Shown: in pieces, positions 8,823 through 17,779 of the stretch
How the letters are laid out: each line of letters begins with the position of its first letter
Position numbering within the stretch: position 1 is the stretch's first letter
Assembly: GCA_963814905.1 (NCBI GenBank)
Contig: CAWFEM010000010.1
Coordinates: forward strand, 124,001-188,000
Origin: DASWJZ01 sp963814905
GTDB taxonomy: Bacteria; Pseudomonadota; Alphaproteobacteria; Rhizobiales; Afifellaceae
Direction of reading: 5' to 3'
Length of the DNA stretch: 64,000 nt
Notes under the pieces: generated by a model
What the model was told of the DNA's origin: nothing
What the model saw: only the letters and a program-made list of their open reading frames with translations
Databases searched by the model: none
Program-made: the position numbers and the translations under genes

Positions 8823-9718
8823 CAATGCTCCCAGAAATAGACGGTCGCCGGCTCCGGCTCCCACACCTTCGCGCTGTCGATCCCGGGAAGGTCGACGAGC
8901 GCGCGGTATTCGGAGCCGAAGGCCACGTACTGGTCGGTCTCGGCGAGCACCGCCGGCTTGCAGGCGATCGGATCGCGTAAGACGCCGAAGCCGGTCTTGG
9001 TGCCGACGACGAAGGTGTAGAACCCGTCGAGGTCGGCGAGGCTCTGGGTCAACGCCTCGCCGAGATTCATCCCCTGGTCCATCCTCCAGGTGAGATAGGC
9101 GGCGGCGACCTCCGTATCGTTCTCCGTCTCGAACGTCATGCCGTCGTGGATCAGTTCGCGACGCAAATTGTTGTGGTTGGAGAGCGACCCGTTGTGGACG
9201 AGGCATTCGTCGGGCCCGGTGGAGAACGGATGCGCGCCGAGCGTCGTCACGGCCGATTCCGTCGCCATGCGGGTGTGGCCGATGCCGTGCGTCCCGCTCA
9301 TGTGCGCAAGATCGAAGCGGCGCGACACCTCGGTCGGGTATCCGACCTCCTTGTAGATCTCGATGGCGTCTCCCACGCCCATGATCCGCAGACGCGGGTT
9401 GAGCTTGCGCGCGGCTTGCCTGGCGGCATCGAGCTTGTCGATCGGGACGCTCAAGACGGCGTGCGTATCCTTGACCGCGATCGTCGCCGTCGCGCCGATC
9501 GCCTTTGTCAGCGCCTCGGCAAGCCCGGCAAAGTCAGCTGCAGGGTCGGGCGATTGCACGGTGATCTTGCCGACGCCGTCATCGGCGCCGCTATAGATCG
9601 CGAGCCCGGCGCTGTCCGGGCCGCGGTCGCCGAGCTTCGCCAGCATATCCGCCAGCATCGCGCCGAGCCGCGGCTCAAGCGTCCGATCCTTGAGAAAAAG
9701 CCCGACAATGCCGCACAT
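8822..9718 (-). CDS. class II glutamine amidotransferase domain protein (GlxB / MgsA-like), module 1
   Basis: A 298-residue Ntn-type amidotransferase. Met is followed directly by the catalytic Cys2 (MCGIVGLF). Further conserved elements are LGDRGPDSAGLAIY, GIGHTRMATES, the substrate loop DECLVHNGSLSNHNNLRRE and ENDTEVAAAYL. It would release ammonia, or methylamine if the donor is gamma-glutamylmethylamide, from a glutamine-type amide for the partner FMN subunit. It is the first gene of the minus-strand module. A divergent regulator (9862-10518) and a palindrome at 9807-9819 lie upstream. Confidence 0.88.
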   Translation of the reverse strand: MCGIVGLFLKDRTLEPRLGAMLADMLAKLGDRGPDSAGLAIYSGADDGVGKITVQSPDPAADFAGLAEALTKAIGATATIAVKDTHAVLSVPIDKLDAARQAARKLNPRLRIMGVGDAIEIYKEVGYPTEVSRRFDLAHMSGTHGIGHTRMATESAVTTLGAHPFSTGPDECLVHNGSLSNHNNLRRELIHDGMTFETENDTEVAAAYLTWRMDQGMNLGEALTQSLADLDGFYTFVVGTKTGFGVLRDPIACKPAVLAETDQYVAFGSEYRALVDLPGIDSAKVWEPEPATVYFWEH

Positions 9719-9806
9719 GGCTGAGCTTGGCTCCCTGGCGGGCCCGCTTGGGACCGCTCGACCCGATCACATTATCAAGCGCGCGCCCACCTCTCAACTC
9801 CCAAGA

Positions 9807-9819
9807 ATGAAATTTTCAT
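9807..9819. promoter_or_regulatory. perfect palindrome ATGAAATTTTCAT, candidate operator
   Basis: ATGAAA-T-TTTCAT is a perfect 13-bp inverted repeat in the 143-bp divergent intergenic region between the module 1 GATase gene (start 9718) and the cupin-XRE regulator gene (start 9862). Helix-turn-helix XRE dimers bind such symmetric sites, so this is a natural autoregulatory operator. The assignment is inferred from position and symmetry only. Confidence 0.45.
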
Positions 9820-9861
9820 GCTAGGAAAGACCGGCACACGAGGCAGCCAGGGCAGACCCGC

Positions 9862-10518
9862 GTGAATTCGACAGGAAACGCCAGATCGCCTACGGCCACC
9901 GACGCCCAGGACCCACACCAGACCGGCGGGGCGCGCGACAATACGCTGGAAGTCTCGATCGGGCGCGAGGTGCGCGCGTTTCGGACGAAGCTCGGCATCA
10001 CCGTCGCCGATCTTGCCGCCGCGGCAAAGCTCTCGCCGGGGATGCTCTCGAAGATCGAGAACGGGCTGACCTCGCCCTCGCTCACCACGTTGAAGACGCT
10101 TTCCGCCGCGCTCGGCGTGCCCGTCACCGCCTTCTTCCGCCGCTACGAGGAGCGCCGCGACGCGGTCTTCGTGCGCGCCGGCGACGGGCTCGTCATCGAG
10201 CGCCGCGGCACCCGCGCCGGGCACCAGTATCAGCTCCTCGGCCATACCGGCGGCGTCACCGGCCGCGTCGTGGTGGAGCCCTATCTGATCACGCTGACGG
10301 AGGAATCGGACGTGTTCCCCCTCTTCCAGCACGCCGGCCTCGAATTCATCCACATGCTGGAGGGCGAGGTGGTCTACCGCCACGCCGACCGGCTCTACCC
10401 GCTCCTTCCCGGCGACAGCCTCTTTTTCGACGCCGACGCGCCGCACGGCCCGGAGGAACTGCGGCGGTTGCCGATCCGCTTCCTTTCGGTCATTTCCTAC
10501 GCGCGCGACGAGGGCTGA
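9862..10518 (+). CDS. XRE-family transcriptional regulator with C-terminal cupin domain
   Basis: A 218-residue protein. The XRE helix-turn-helix spans about residues 32-88 (VRAFRTKLGITVADLAAAA, LSPGMLSKIENG). A cupin domain follows at about 130-215, with FIHMLEGEVVYRHADRLYPL and PGDSLFFDADAPHG. Regulators of this architecture commonly sense small molecules through the cupin barrel and control adjacent amine, polyamine or amino-acid genes. It is divergent from the module 1 operon and precedes tmm, so it may control either or both. The start is GTG at 9862; the first 30 residues look disordered. Confidence 0.87.
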   Translation: MNSTGNARSPTATDAQDPHQTGGARDNTLEVSIGREVRAFRTKLGITVADLAAAAKLSPGMLSKIENGLTSPSLTTLKTLSAALGVPVTAFFRRYEERRDAVFVRAGDGLVIERRGTRAGHQYQLLGHTGGVTGRVVVEPYLITLTEESDVFPLFQHAGLEFIHMLEGEVVYRHADRLYPLLPGDSLFFDADAPHGPEELRRLPIRFLSVISYARDEG

Positions 10519-10652
10519 GCGGACAGCGCGCCCGCCTCAGGCCCAAAACCAGACCGATTCCTACCATTGGCGCTTGCCTCGCCGATATTGGCCGACCTAG
10601 GCTGAGCCGCCGACGACCGGTGCGGTCGGCGAGGACAGAGGGGAGTGCTGAG

Positions 10653-11999
10653 ATGCCGGCGCGCGTTGCCATCATCGGAACGGGACCATCTGGGCTTTCC
10701 GAGCTCGTCGCCTTCGAGGCGGCGCGCAAGAAAGGCGCACGGATTCCTGAGATCGTGGCCTTCGAGAAGCAGAGCGACTGGGGCGGCCTGTGGAACTACA
10801 CGTGGCGCACCGGGCTCGACGAGCACGGCGAGCCGGTGCACGGCAGCATGTACCGGTATCTCTGGTCGAACGGCCCGAAGGAATGCCTGGAATTCGCCGA
10901 CTACACGTTCGACCGCCACTTCAAGCAGCCGATTCCCTCCTTCCCGCCGCGCGAGGTTCTTTACGACTACATCCTCGGCCGCGCCAAGAAGCGGGGCGTG
11001 CGCAAATATGTGCGCTTCTCCACGCCGGTGCGCTTCGTCGAATATTCAAGCAAGACCGGCAAGTTCAAAGTTACCTACGAGAGCCTGAAGGACCGCAGCA
11101 CCAAGTCGGAAAATTTCGACTACGTCATCGTCGCGACCGGGCATTTCTCCGTGCCGAACGTACCGACCTTCGAAGGCATTGAAAAGTTTCCGGGCCGCGT
11201 GATGCACGCGCACGATTTCCGCGACGCGCAGGAATTCGCCGGACGCCGCCTGCTCATCGTCGGCGCCAGTTATTCGGCGGAGGACATCGCGCTCCAGTGC
11301 CACAAATACGGCGCCGCGCACGTCACCATGTGCTGGCGGTCAAAGCCGATGGGCTTCCACTGGCCACAGGGCATGGGGGAGCGGCCGCTTCTCACCAAGC
11401 TTGTCGGCAAGACCGCGCACTTCAAGGACGGAACGAGCCAGGAGGTCGACGCCATCATCCTGTGCACCGGCTATCAGCACCACTTCCCGTTCCTGGAGGA
11501 GAAGCTCAGGCTGAAGACCCACAACCGCTTGAACCCGCCGGGTCTCTACAAGGGCATTTTCTGGGAAAAGAACCCGAAGCTCATGTATCTCGGCATGCAG
11601 GACCAGTTCTACACCTTCTCAATGTTCGACCTGCAGGCCTGGGTGGCGCGCGATTTCGTGCTCGGGCGGATCAAGCTGCCGTCGCGGGCGAAGATGGAGA
11701 AGGAGACCGCCAAGTGGGTGGCGCGCGAGGAGAAACTCAAGAACCCGACCGAGCAGATCGACTTCCAGACCGACTACCTGAAGGACCTCGCCAAGGACAC
11801 CGACTATCCGGCGTTCGACATCGATCACGCGGCGGAGATGTTCAAGGAGTGGGAGCACCACAAGGAGGAATCGATCCTTGGCTATCGCAACCACGCCTTC
11901 CCTTCGCCCTGCACGGGGACGATGGCGCCGGTGCATCACACGCCGTGGTTCGAGGCGATGGACGATTCCATGCAGAGCTTTCTCGCCAGCAAGGCATGA
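10653..11999 (+). CDS. tmm: trimethylamine monooxygenase (flavin-containing monooxygenase)
   Basis: A 448-residue class B flavin monooxygenase that oxidises trimethylamine to trimethylamine N-oxide with NADPH and O2. The FAD dinucleotide motif is IIGTGPSGLSEL (residues 6-17), the FMO fingerprint is FPGRVMHAHDF, and the NADPH motif is IVGASYSAEDIA. Full-length similarity in segments such as GGLWNYTWRTGLDEHGEPVH and the C-terminal HAFPSPCTGTMAPVHHTPW matches the bacterial Tmm group rather than general FMOs. The ATG at 10653 follows AGGGGAG. Immediate linkage to tdm strongly supports the call. Formaldehyde-yielding demethylation of the product follows in the next gene. Confidence 0.93.
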   Translation: MPARVAIIGTGPSGLSELVAFEAARKKGARIPEIVAFEKQSDWGGLWNYTWRTGLDEHGEPVHGSMYRYLWSNGPKECLEFADYTFDRHFKQPIPSFPPREVLYDYILGRAKKRGVRKYVRFSTPVRFVEYSSKTGKFKVTYESLKDRSTKSENFDYVIVATGHFSVPNVPTFEGIEKFPGRVMHAHDFRDAQEFAGRRLLIVGASYSAEDIALQCHKYGAAHVTMCWRSKPMGFHWPQGMGERPLLTKLVGKTAHFKDGTSQEVDAIILCTGYQHHFPFLEEKLRLKTHNRLNPPGLYKGIFWEKNPKLMYLGMQDQFYTFSMFDLQAWVARDFVLGRIKLPSRAKMEKETAKWVAREEKLKNPTEQIDFQTDYLKDLAKDTDYPAFDIDHAAEMFKEWEHHKEESILGYRNHAFPSPCTGTMAPVHHTPWFEAMDDSMQSFLASKA

Positions 12000-12006
12000 G
12001 CGAGGT

Positions 12007-12157
12007 GCCCGGATGAAGCGAAGCGCAATCCGGGTGTCACGTTCAACCTCATGCCGGGTCGGCGGAAGCCGAACAAGCGCGCGCATGCGCAACGAGCCTC
12101 ATCCGACGCTGAACGCCGGCTCCGCCAATCCCGGATTGCGCTTCGCTTCATCCGGGC
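12007..12157. repeat. palindromic intergenic repeat with perfect 28-bp arms (type C)
   Basis: Arms 12007-12034 and 12130-12157 are exact reverse complements over 28 bases (GCCCGGATGAAGCGAAGCGC and onward). The 95-base centre is itself GC-rich. The element occupies the whole gap between tmm and tdm, so a tmm-tdm transcript would carry it as a large hairpin. This is the third distinct dispersed element in the amine block. Confidence 0.9.
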
Positions 12158-12169
12158 TACGATCCTGCC

Positions 12170-14533
12170 ATGCTGGATCGGCCTGAATCGACGATCGCAC
12201 CGATCGTGCCTCCGGCGCGAAGCCTGATCCTGCGCCCCGGCATCCGCGCGCTTGCCCCTGGCGTCGAGCGCTACACGATCGAAGGCGGCCGCTCGATCGT
12301 CGTCGATCTCGGCGAGGGCGACCGGATCGTCGTCAAAGACATCGAAGGCGGACAGCCCTGCGAGCTGGTCGCGTTCGGCGCCGACGGCGGAGCGGATTCA
12401 AGCGTCATCGGCGCGCCGTCTCCGACCGACGGTCGGCGACCCTGGGGCCTGAGCGCTGGCGACAAAGTGTTTGTCGAGCGGCTGAAGCAGCGCGACATCG
12501 CCCTCGCCGAAGCTGCGCCGATCAGAATGTTCGGCGGCGCGTCGCCGCCCGGCAGCACGCAGGAATTCCGCGTCGCGCGGGCGGGCACGCTCGTCGCCTC
12601 CGCGCCGGCCGGCACGATGCAGCCGGGCGAACAGGATACCGCGACGCCGATAGAACTCAGGATAACGCGCGCGACGCCTCTTGCTCCCGGCGAGGCGCTG
12701 CCTCTCCCCGACCCGCTTGCCGATCCGCTGCAGGACATTCGCGTCAACCGCGCGACGGCGGAGGCCTATTTCGTGCGCGCCGGCGAATACATCCAGGTCA
12801 TCGACGTCGCCGGCCGCCAATGCTCCGACTTCCAGTGCTTCTCCGCCCGCAAGCTCGACAAGGGCCGCGAGCGGCCGCTCGACGCGACGACGACGCGGAG
12901 CCTGACCGGCCTCGGCTATCCGGCACCCGGCCTTCCCGCGAAATGCTTCGACCAGGACATGGAGCCGCTGGTGGAGATCGTGCAGGACACGGTCGGCCGC
13001 CACGACGCCTTCGCCCTCGCCTGCTTCGCAAAGTTCTACGAGGACCTCGGCTATCCGGGCCACGCCAATTGCTCGGACAATTTCAACGCCGTGCTCGACC
13101 CGTTCGGCATCGAGGCGCGCAAGGGCTGGATGGCGCTCAACTTCTTCTACAACACCGGCATCGACGCCAATAACGTCGTCTTCTTCGACGAGCCGTGGTC
13201 GCGGCCGGGCGATTATGTGCTGATGCGCGCGCTGACCGATCTCGTCTGCGTGTCCTCCGCGTGCCCCGACGACATCGACGCGGCGAATGCCTGGAACCCG
13301 ACCGACATCCATGTCCGCACCTATTCCGACAGGGAGCGCTTCGTAAGAGCGGTGGCCCATCGCATGACGCCCGACGCCGAACCCAAGCTCACGCGCGAGA
13401 CCGCCTTCCATGCCAAATTCGCCGAGCACACGCGCGACTTCACCGAATATCGCGGCTACTGGCTGGCGCAGAAATTCAACGACGGCGGCCCGATCGAGGA
13501 ATATTGGGCATGCCGCGAACGCGCCGCGGTGATGGATCTCTCGCCGCTCAGGAAATTCGAAGTGACCGGGCCGGACGCCGAAGCGCTGATGCAATACGCG
13601 CTGACCCGCAACGTCCGGAAGCTCGGCGTCGGCCAGGTGGTCTATTCGGCCATGTGCTACGAGCACGGCGGCATGCTCGACGACGGGACGTTGTTCCGGC
13701 TTGGGCCCGGCAACTTCCGCTGGATCTGCGGTGACGAATATGGCGGCGTCTGGCTGCGCCAGCTTGCCGAGAAGATGGGTTTTTCCGCCTGGGTCCGCTC
13801 CTCCACCGATCAGCTCCACAACATCGCGGTGCAGGGTCCGAAGAGCCGCGACATCCTGAAGGACGTCGTCTGGACGCCGCCCGCCCAGCCGGCGCTCGAC
13901 GAGCTCAAATGGTTCCATTTCCTCGTCGGCCGGATCGGCGCCTTCGACGGCCCGGCGGTGGTGGTCTCGCGCACCGGCTATACCGGCGAGCTCGGCTACG
14001 AGATCTTCTGCCATCCGAAGGACGCACCTGCCGTCTTCGACGCGATATGGCAGGCCGGCAAGCCGCACGGCCTCGCGCCGCTCGGCCTTGAGGCGCTCGA
14101 CATGCTGCGGGTCGAGGCGGGGCTGATCTTCTTCAACTACGAGTTCTCAGACCAGACCGATCCGTTCGAGGCCGGCATCGGCTTCACCGTGCCGCTGAAG
14201 TCGAAGGAGGACGACTTCGTCGGCCGCGAGGCGTTGATCCGCCGCCAGGCCAACCCGCAGAAGAAGCTGGTGGGGCTGGAGATCGACGCCAACGATCCGG
14301 TCGGCCATGGCGATTGCGTGCATATCGGCCGCGCCCAGATCGGCGTGGTGACGAGCGGCACCCGCTCGCCGATCCTGAAGAAGAATATTGCGCTCGCGCG
14401 GCTCGACGTGAGCGCGGCGGAAATCGGCACGGACGTGGAGGTCGGCAAGCTCGACGGCCAACAGAAGCGGCTTCCCGCCCGCGTCGTGCGCTTCCCCCAT
14501 TACGATCCGGAGAAGCTCAGGGTCAGGAGCTAG
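12170..14533 (+). CDS. tdm: trimethylamine N-oxide demethylase (DUF1989 + GcvT)
   Basis: A 787-residue two-domain enzyme that cleaves TMAO to dimethylamine and formaldehyde. The N-terminal half holds a urea-carboxylase-associated DUF1989 domain with conserved cysteines C218, C223, C301, C360 and C365 (GRQCSDFQCF, HANCSDNF, LVCVSSACPDD), candidates for the Zn-Cys3 site known in this family. The C-terminal half (about 385-785) is a GcvT-like tetrahydrofolate-binding domain with YWACRERAAVMDLSPL, TGYTGELGYEIFC and LGLEALDMLRVEAG. Length and order match characterised Tdm. It follows tmm across a palindromic repeat. About 100 extra residues at the N-terminus look like a partial repeat of the DUF1989 edge. 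Confidence 0.92.
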   Translation: MLDRPESTIAPIVPPARSLILRPGIRALAPGVERYTIEGGRSIVVDLGEGDRIVVKDIEGGQPCELVAFGADGGADSSVIGAPSPTDGRRPWGLSAGDKVFVERLKQRDIALAEAAPIRMFGGASPPGSTQEFRVARAGTLVASAPAGTMQPGEQDTATPIELRITRATPLAPGEALPLPDPLADPLQDIRVNRATAEAYFVRAGEYIQVIDVAGRQCSDFQCFSARKLDKGRERPLDATTTRSLTGLGYPAPGLPAKCFDQDMEPLVEIVQDTVGRHDAFALACFAKFYEDLGYPGHANCSDNFNAVLDPFGIEARKGWMALNFFYNTGIDANNVVFFDEPWSRPGDYVLMRALTDLVCVSSACPDDIDAANAWNPTDIHVRTYSDRERFVRAVAHRMTPDAEPKLTRETAFHAKFAEHTRDFTEYRGYWLAQKFNDGGPIEEYWACRERAAVMDLSPLRKFEVTGPDAEALMQYALTRNVRKLGVGQVVYSAMCYEHGGMLDDGTLFRLGPGNFRWICGDEYGGVWLRQLAEKMGFSAWVRSSTDQLHNIAVQGPKSRDILKDVVWTPPAQPALDELKWFHFLVGRIGAFDGPAVVVSRTGYTGELGYEIFCHPKDAPAVFDAIWQAGKPHGLAPLGLEALDMLRVEAGLIFFNYEFSDQTDPFEAGIGFTVPLKSKEDDFVGREALIRRQANPQKKLVGLEIDANDPVGHGDCVHIGRAQIGVVTSGTRSPILKKNIALARLDVSAAEIGTDVEVGKLDGQQKRLPARVVRFPHYDPEKLRVRS

Positions 14534-14636
14534 AGGCGGATGGGCAAGCGGAACTCGGCGGAAATGCAAAGGACCGGTCAAGCCCAATCGGGACCAAAGA
14601 GCCTGGGCAAGCACGGCGAAACGTGAGGGGATAACG

Positions 14637-15504
14637 ATGGCCGACAGCTTCAAAGCCGCATGCATCCAGTTCTCGGCGCGCCGCGATATCGCCCCCAATC
14701 TGGAAAAGGCCGTCCGGCTGTCGAGGGAGGCGGCGGCCCAAGGCGCCAGGCTCATCGCGCTGCCGGAATATTTCTCCGGCGTCGCGACCGACGGCCACCG
14801 TATTGTGCCGACGGCCTTCAGTGAGGCGGATCATCCCGCCCTCCCCGCCTTCAAGACGGCGGCGCGCGAGCTCGGCGCCTGGATGCTTCTCGGATCGCTC
14901 GCCATCGTGAAGGCCGACGGACGGATCGCCAACCGCAGCTATGTCATCGACCCGGAGGGCCGGGTCACCGCGCACTACGACAAGATCTACCTCTTCGACG
15001 TCGACCTTGGCGCCGGCAAGGTCTACCGCGAGTCTGAGACGATCGCTCCCGGCGACGAAGCGGTGATCGCCGACACGCCCTGGGGCGGCCTCGGCCTCTC
15101 CATCTGCTACGATCTGCGCTTTCCGCAGCTCTATCGCGCGCTCGCGAAATCCGGCGCCACGATGCTCGCGGTGCCGGCGGGGTTCACCAAGGTCACGGGC
15201 ATGGCGCACTGGCACACGCTCATCCGCGCGCGGGCGATCGAGAACGGCGCCTACGTGATCGCGCCCTGTCAGAACGGAACGCTCGACGGCGGCGGCGAAT
15301 GCTTCGGCCATTCGCTGATCGTCGATCCCTGGGGCAAGGTTCTCGCCGATGGCGGCGAGGACGAGGGGATCATCGTCGCGGAGATCGATCCGGAGGCCGT
15401 GGTCGACGCCCGCCGACGCATTCCGGCGCTGACCCACGATCGCGATTTCACCGTCGCGGGCAAGCGGAATCGCCCGCGCCAAGACCGCGGGCCGCGCGGC
15501 TTAA
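14637..15504 (+). CDS. carbon-nitrogen hydrolase (nitrilase superfamily), 3' end disturbed
   Basis: The protein has the complete nitrilase-superfamily triad: E44 in ALPEYFSG, K116 in HYDKIYLFDVD and C157 in SICYDLRFPQ. It is closest in style to bacterial Nit1/Nit2-type amidases, which hydrolyse deaminated glutathione or omega-amides. The family length is about 270-290 residues. As printed, the frame has no stop there and stays open to 17774 through an antisense gene and into the next oxidoreductase. Removing one G from the GGG near 15458-15460 gives a natural C-terminus (SGIARAKTAGRAA) ending at TAA 15502-15504, which overlaps the stop of the convergent GntR gene. I therefore place the end at 15504. 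Confidence 0.75.
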
Positions 15505-16259
15505 GGGCTGTTCGCCTGCAGGAGGTCGTCGCGCGCCTTGGCGAGATGCTGCGCGATCAGCGTCTCTGCGAGAAGCGCGTCGCGCTGGTCGATCGCCTGA
15601 TAGATGCCGCGATGCTGGACGTGATAGTCGGCGATCACCGCCGGCGTCAGGATCTTCTCCTTCATCGCGTCCCATTGCGCGTGCAGACGCACGATATTGA
15701 TCTGCTTGTAGAAGACGAGGAGCAGCGGATTGCGCGAGGCGCGCGCGACGAGCAGGTGGAACTCCGCGTCCCACTTGGAGAATTCGTCCTTGTCGTTGTC
15801 GCAGGCCTCGGCGCGGGCGAGCACCGTCTCCATGTCGCTCAGGTCGCGGCGCGTGGCGTTGTGCACGGCAAGCCGCGTCGTGAAGGGCTCCACCGCGCAG
15901 CGCGCTTCGATCAGCTGCAGCGGGCTGATGTCATCCGTCACGTCTCCCGCAATCGGGCTTTCGACGTTCGACGCGGTGACGAACGTGCCGCTGCCGAGCT
16001 TTCGCGAAACCAGCCCGGCCTGCTCCAATTGGTCGAGCGCGCGGCGCACGGTGCTGCGCGCGGCCCGGAACGTCGCCGCCAGCTCGCGCTCCGGCGGAAG
16101 CTGGTCGCCGCGATTGTAGGTGCCCGCCTCGATAGCGTTTCGCAGCTGCGCCGAGATGGCGCCGACCCCGCGGGCCGGTCTGCTCAGTTCCTGCAAATCG
16201 AATTCTCCTGCAGCCTTGCTCCGTTCTTCGCGTCCACCGGTCCATCGAGAGACGATCAA
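15501..16259 (-). CDS. GntR-family transcriptional regulator, FadR (FCD) subfamily
   Basis: A 252-residue regulator. The winged helix spans about residues 35-100 (LRNAIEAGTYNRGDQLPPERELAATF, RSTVRRALDQLEQAGLVSRK). A C-terminal all-helical FCD ligand domain follows, with the metal-type residues D and H in WDAEFHLLVARAS and HRGIYQAIDQRD. It diverges from the FAD oxidoreductase at 16428, with which it shares a 168-bp intergenic region containing three AATTGG-type half sites. FCD regulators usually respond to small carboxylates or amino acids. Local repression of the module 2 operon is the simplest inference. Confidence 0.87.
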   Translation of the reverse strand: MIVSRWTGGREERSKAAGEFDLQELSRPARGVGAISAQLRNAIEAGTYNRGDQLPPERELAATFRAARSTVRRALDQLEQAGLVSRKLGSGTFVTASNVESPIAGDVTDDISPLQLIEARCAVEPFTTRLAVHNATRRDLSDMETVLARAEACDNDKDEFSKWDAEFHLLVARASRNPLLLVFYKQINIVRLHAQWDAMKEKILTPAVIADYHVQHRGIYQAIDQRDALLAETLIAQHLAKARDDLLQANSP

Positions 16260-16265
16260 ACCAGA

Positions 16266-16399
16266 GGTCCAATTTGCTTCGGGTGGAAGAAATTGGTTTA
16301 CAATCGGTCCGCGACTATGCCCTCATATCAGCGCGGGAGCGACATGATTTTCGCCGTCGGCGGACATCCGCTCGCTACCATAGATGATCGAATTGGACC
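16266..16399. promoter_or_regulatory. divergent promoter region with repeated AATTGG half sites
   Basis: GGTCCAATT (16266-16274) is the exact reverse complement of AATTGGACC (16391-16399). CCAATTT (16269-16275) also pairs with AAATTGG (16290-16296). The sites lie between the divergent GntR/FCD gene and the FAD oxidoreductase gene, where a GntR dimer would be expected to bind. No binding data exist, and symmetry is the only evidence. Confidence 0.4.
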
Positions 16400-16427
16400 G
16401 AGAGTTCAACCAAGGGTCACCGCGCGC

Positions 16428-17774
16428 ATGTCACTCCCCGCAAGCGTCAAATATGTGGTGATCGGCGCCGGTATCCATGGCCTGAGCACGGCTTTTCATC
16501 TCGCCGAAATGCTCAAGGCAAGCGGCCGGGGCTCCGGTGAAGATATCCTCATCCTCGACAAGGCTTCGGTGGCTGCGGGTGCGTCCGGCATAGCCTGCGG
16601 GGTGGTGCGCAACAATTATTTCCAGCCGGCGATGCGCGAGCTGATGGCGCATTCCGTCGCCGTCTGGGAGAGCGACCCGGAGGCCTACAGCTATCACCCG
16701 GTCGGCTACATGCAGATCAGCCCGGAATGCATGCGCGAGGACGTGGGCACGATCTACGAGCAGCAGAAGGCGATCGGCTACGAATCGGTCTTCATCGAGG
16801 GCGCCGAGGATTCGCGGCGCTACATGAAAGGCCTCTTCGACGACTGGCAGGCCGGGGGCATCACCTCGGTGCTGCACGAGAAGAAGGGCGGCTACGCTAA
16901 CAACAAAGCGAGCATGCACGGCCTCGCCGCCAAGGCGGAGGGTGAAGGCGTGCGCATCCTCGGCGGCGTCGAGGTGACCGGCTTCAAGTTCGGCTCCAAC
17001 AGCAACGCCGTGACGGGAGTGGTCACCGACAAGGGCGAGATTGCCTGCGAGCGGGTGATCGTCGGCGCCGGGCCCTGGGTGAACCGCATCTGGAACTATC
17101 TCGACCTGCCGAAGGCGATCTCCATCAAGGGCCGCGACGGCAAGCTCCATGACGGCGTGCCGATGTGGAAATATTGGTGCCTCGAGGAGGGAACCCTCGG
17201 CGTCGATCCCAACATGCACAAGACCAACGACGGGCGGTTTCCCCCCGTCCTCCACGTCGACACCGACGCGCCGCTTTATTCCGACGTCGACGGCTCGCTC
17301 ATCACCGAGGAGCTTTGGGGCATCTATTACAAGCCCGACTTCAACTTCGGCGGAATCCAGGGGGGCGCCGCGCCCTACAAGGTGGAGCAGGACCCCGACC
17401 GAGTGGCGGTCGATCCCTACGGGCCGGAATCGCCGGATTTCATCGTCGGCGAGAATTTCGTGGAGATGTGGTGCTCGGCGCTCGCGCATTGCCAGAAGCG
17501 CTTCGAAGGCAAGATCGCGCAGTACAACAAGCATGAGAAGTCCGGCGGCCTCGGCTGCTTCACGCCGGACAATTTCCCCGTCTTCGATATCTTCCGCGAG
17601 AACGTCTACGTCATCGCGGATTCCAATCACGGCTACAAGATGATCGGCGTTGGCAAGCTCGTCGCGCAGGAGCTGATGGGCGAGAAAAGCGCGCTTCTGG
17701 AGCCGTTCCGCTTCTCCCGCTTCGAGCGGGGCGAGCTGCACCCGACATCGCACAGTCCGTTCCCGTGGAGTTGA
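16428..17774 (+). CDS. FAD-dependent oxidoreductase (DAO / sarcosine oxidase beta-like)
   Basis: A 448-residue protein with the Rossmann motif VVIGAGIHGLS (residues 10-20), a flavin-linkage-type segment DKASVAAGASGIACGVVRNN and the C-terminal FAD-contact motif NHGYKMIGVGKLVAQEL. This is the glycine/sarcosine/D-amino acid oxidase fold (DAO). In N-methylglutamate pathways a DAO-type subunit oxidises the N-methyl amino acid, so a role on an N-alkyl amino acid made by module 2 is plausible but unproven. The ATG at 16428 follows an AAGGG box. The frame is open upstream only because the nitrilase stop is missing. Its downstream neighbour is the glutamine synthetase relative. Confidence 0.85.
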   Translation: MSLPASVKYVVIGAGIHGLSTAFHLAEMLKASGRGSGEDILILDKASVAAGASGIACGVVRNNYFQPAMRELMAHSVAVWESDPEAYSYHPVGYMQISPECMREDVGTIYEQQKAIGYESVFIEGAEDSRRYMKGLFDDWQAGGITSVLHEKKGGYANNKASMHGLAAKAEGEGVRILGGVEVTGFKFGSNSNAVTGVVTDKGEIACERVIVGAGPWVNRIWNYLDLPKAISIKGRDGKLHDGVPMWKYWCLEEGTLGVDPNMHKTNDGRFPPVLHVDTDAPLYSDVDGSLITEELWGIYYKPDFNFGGIQGGAAPYKVEQDPDRVAVDPYGPESPDFIVGENFVEMWCSALAHCQKRFEGKIAQYNKHEKSGGLGCFTPDNFPVFDIFRENVYVIADSNHGYKMIGVGKLVAQELMGEKSALLEPFRFSRFERGELHPTSHSPFPWS

Positions 17775-17779
17775 GAACA

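Noticed and set aside
6702..8840. 712-codon plus-strand open frame over the module 1 synthase genes
   Set aside because: It spans two genes and a palindromic repeat on the opposite strand, and its translation is Arg/Ala/His-rich with no recognisable motif.
15505..16427. Coding linker joining the nitrilase and FAD oxidoreductase into one protein
   Set aside because: This stretch is antisense to a well-formed GntR/FCD regulator. Its translation lacks domain character, and a one-base correction gives the nitrilase its own stop.
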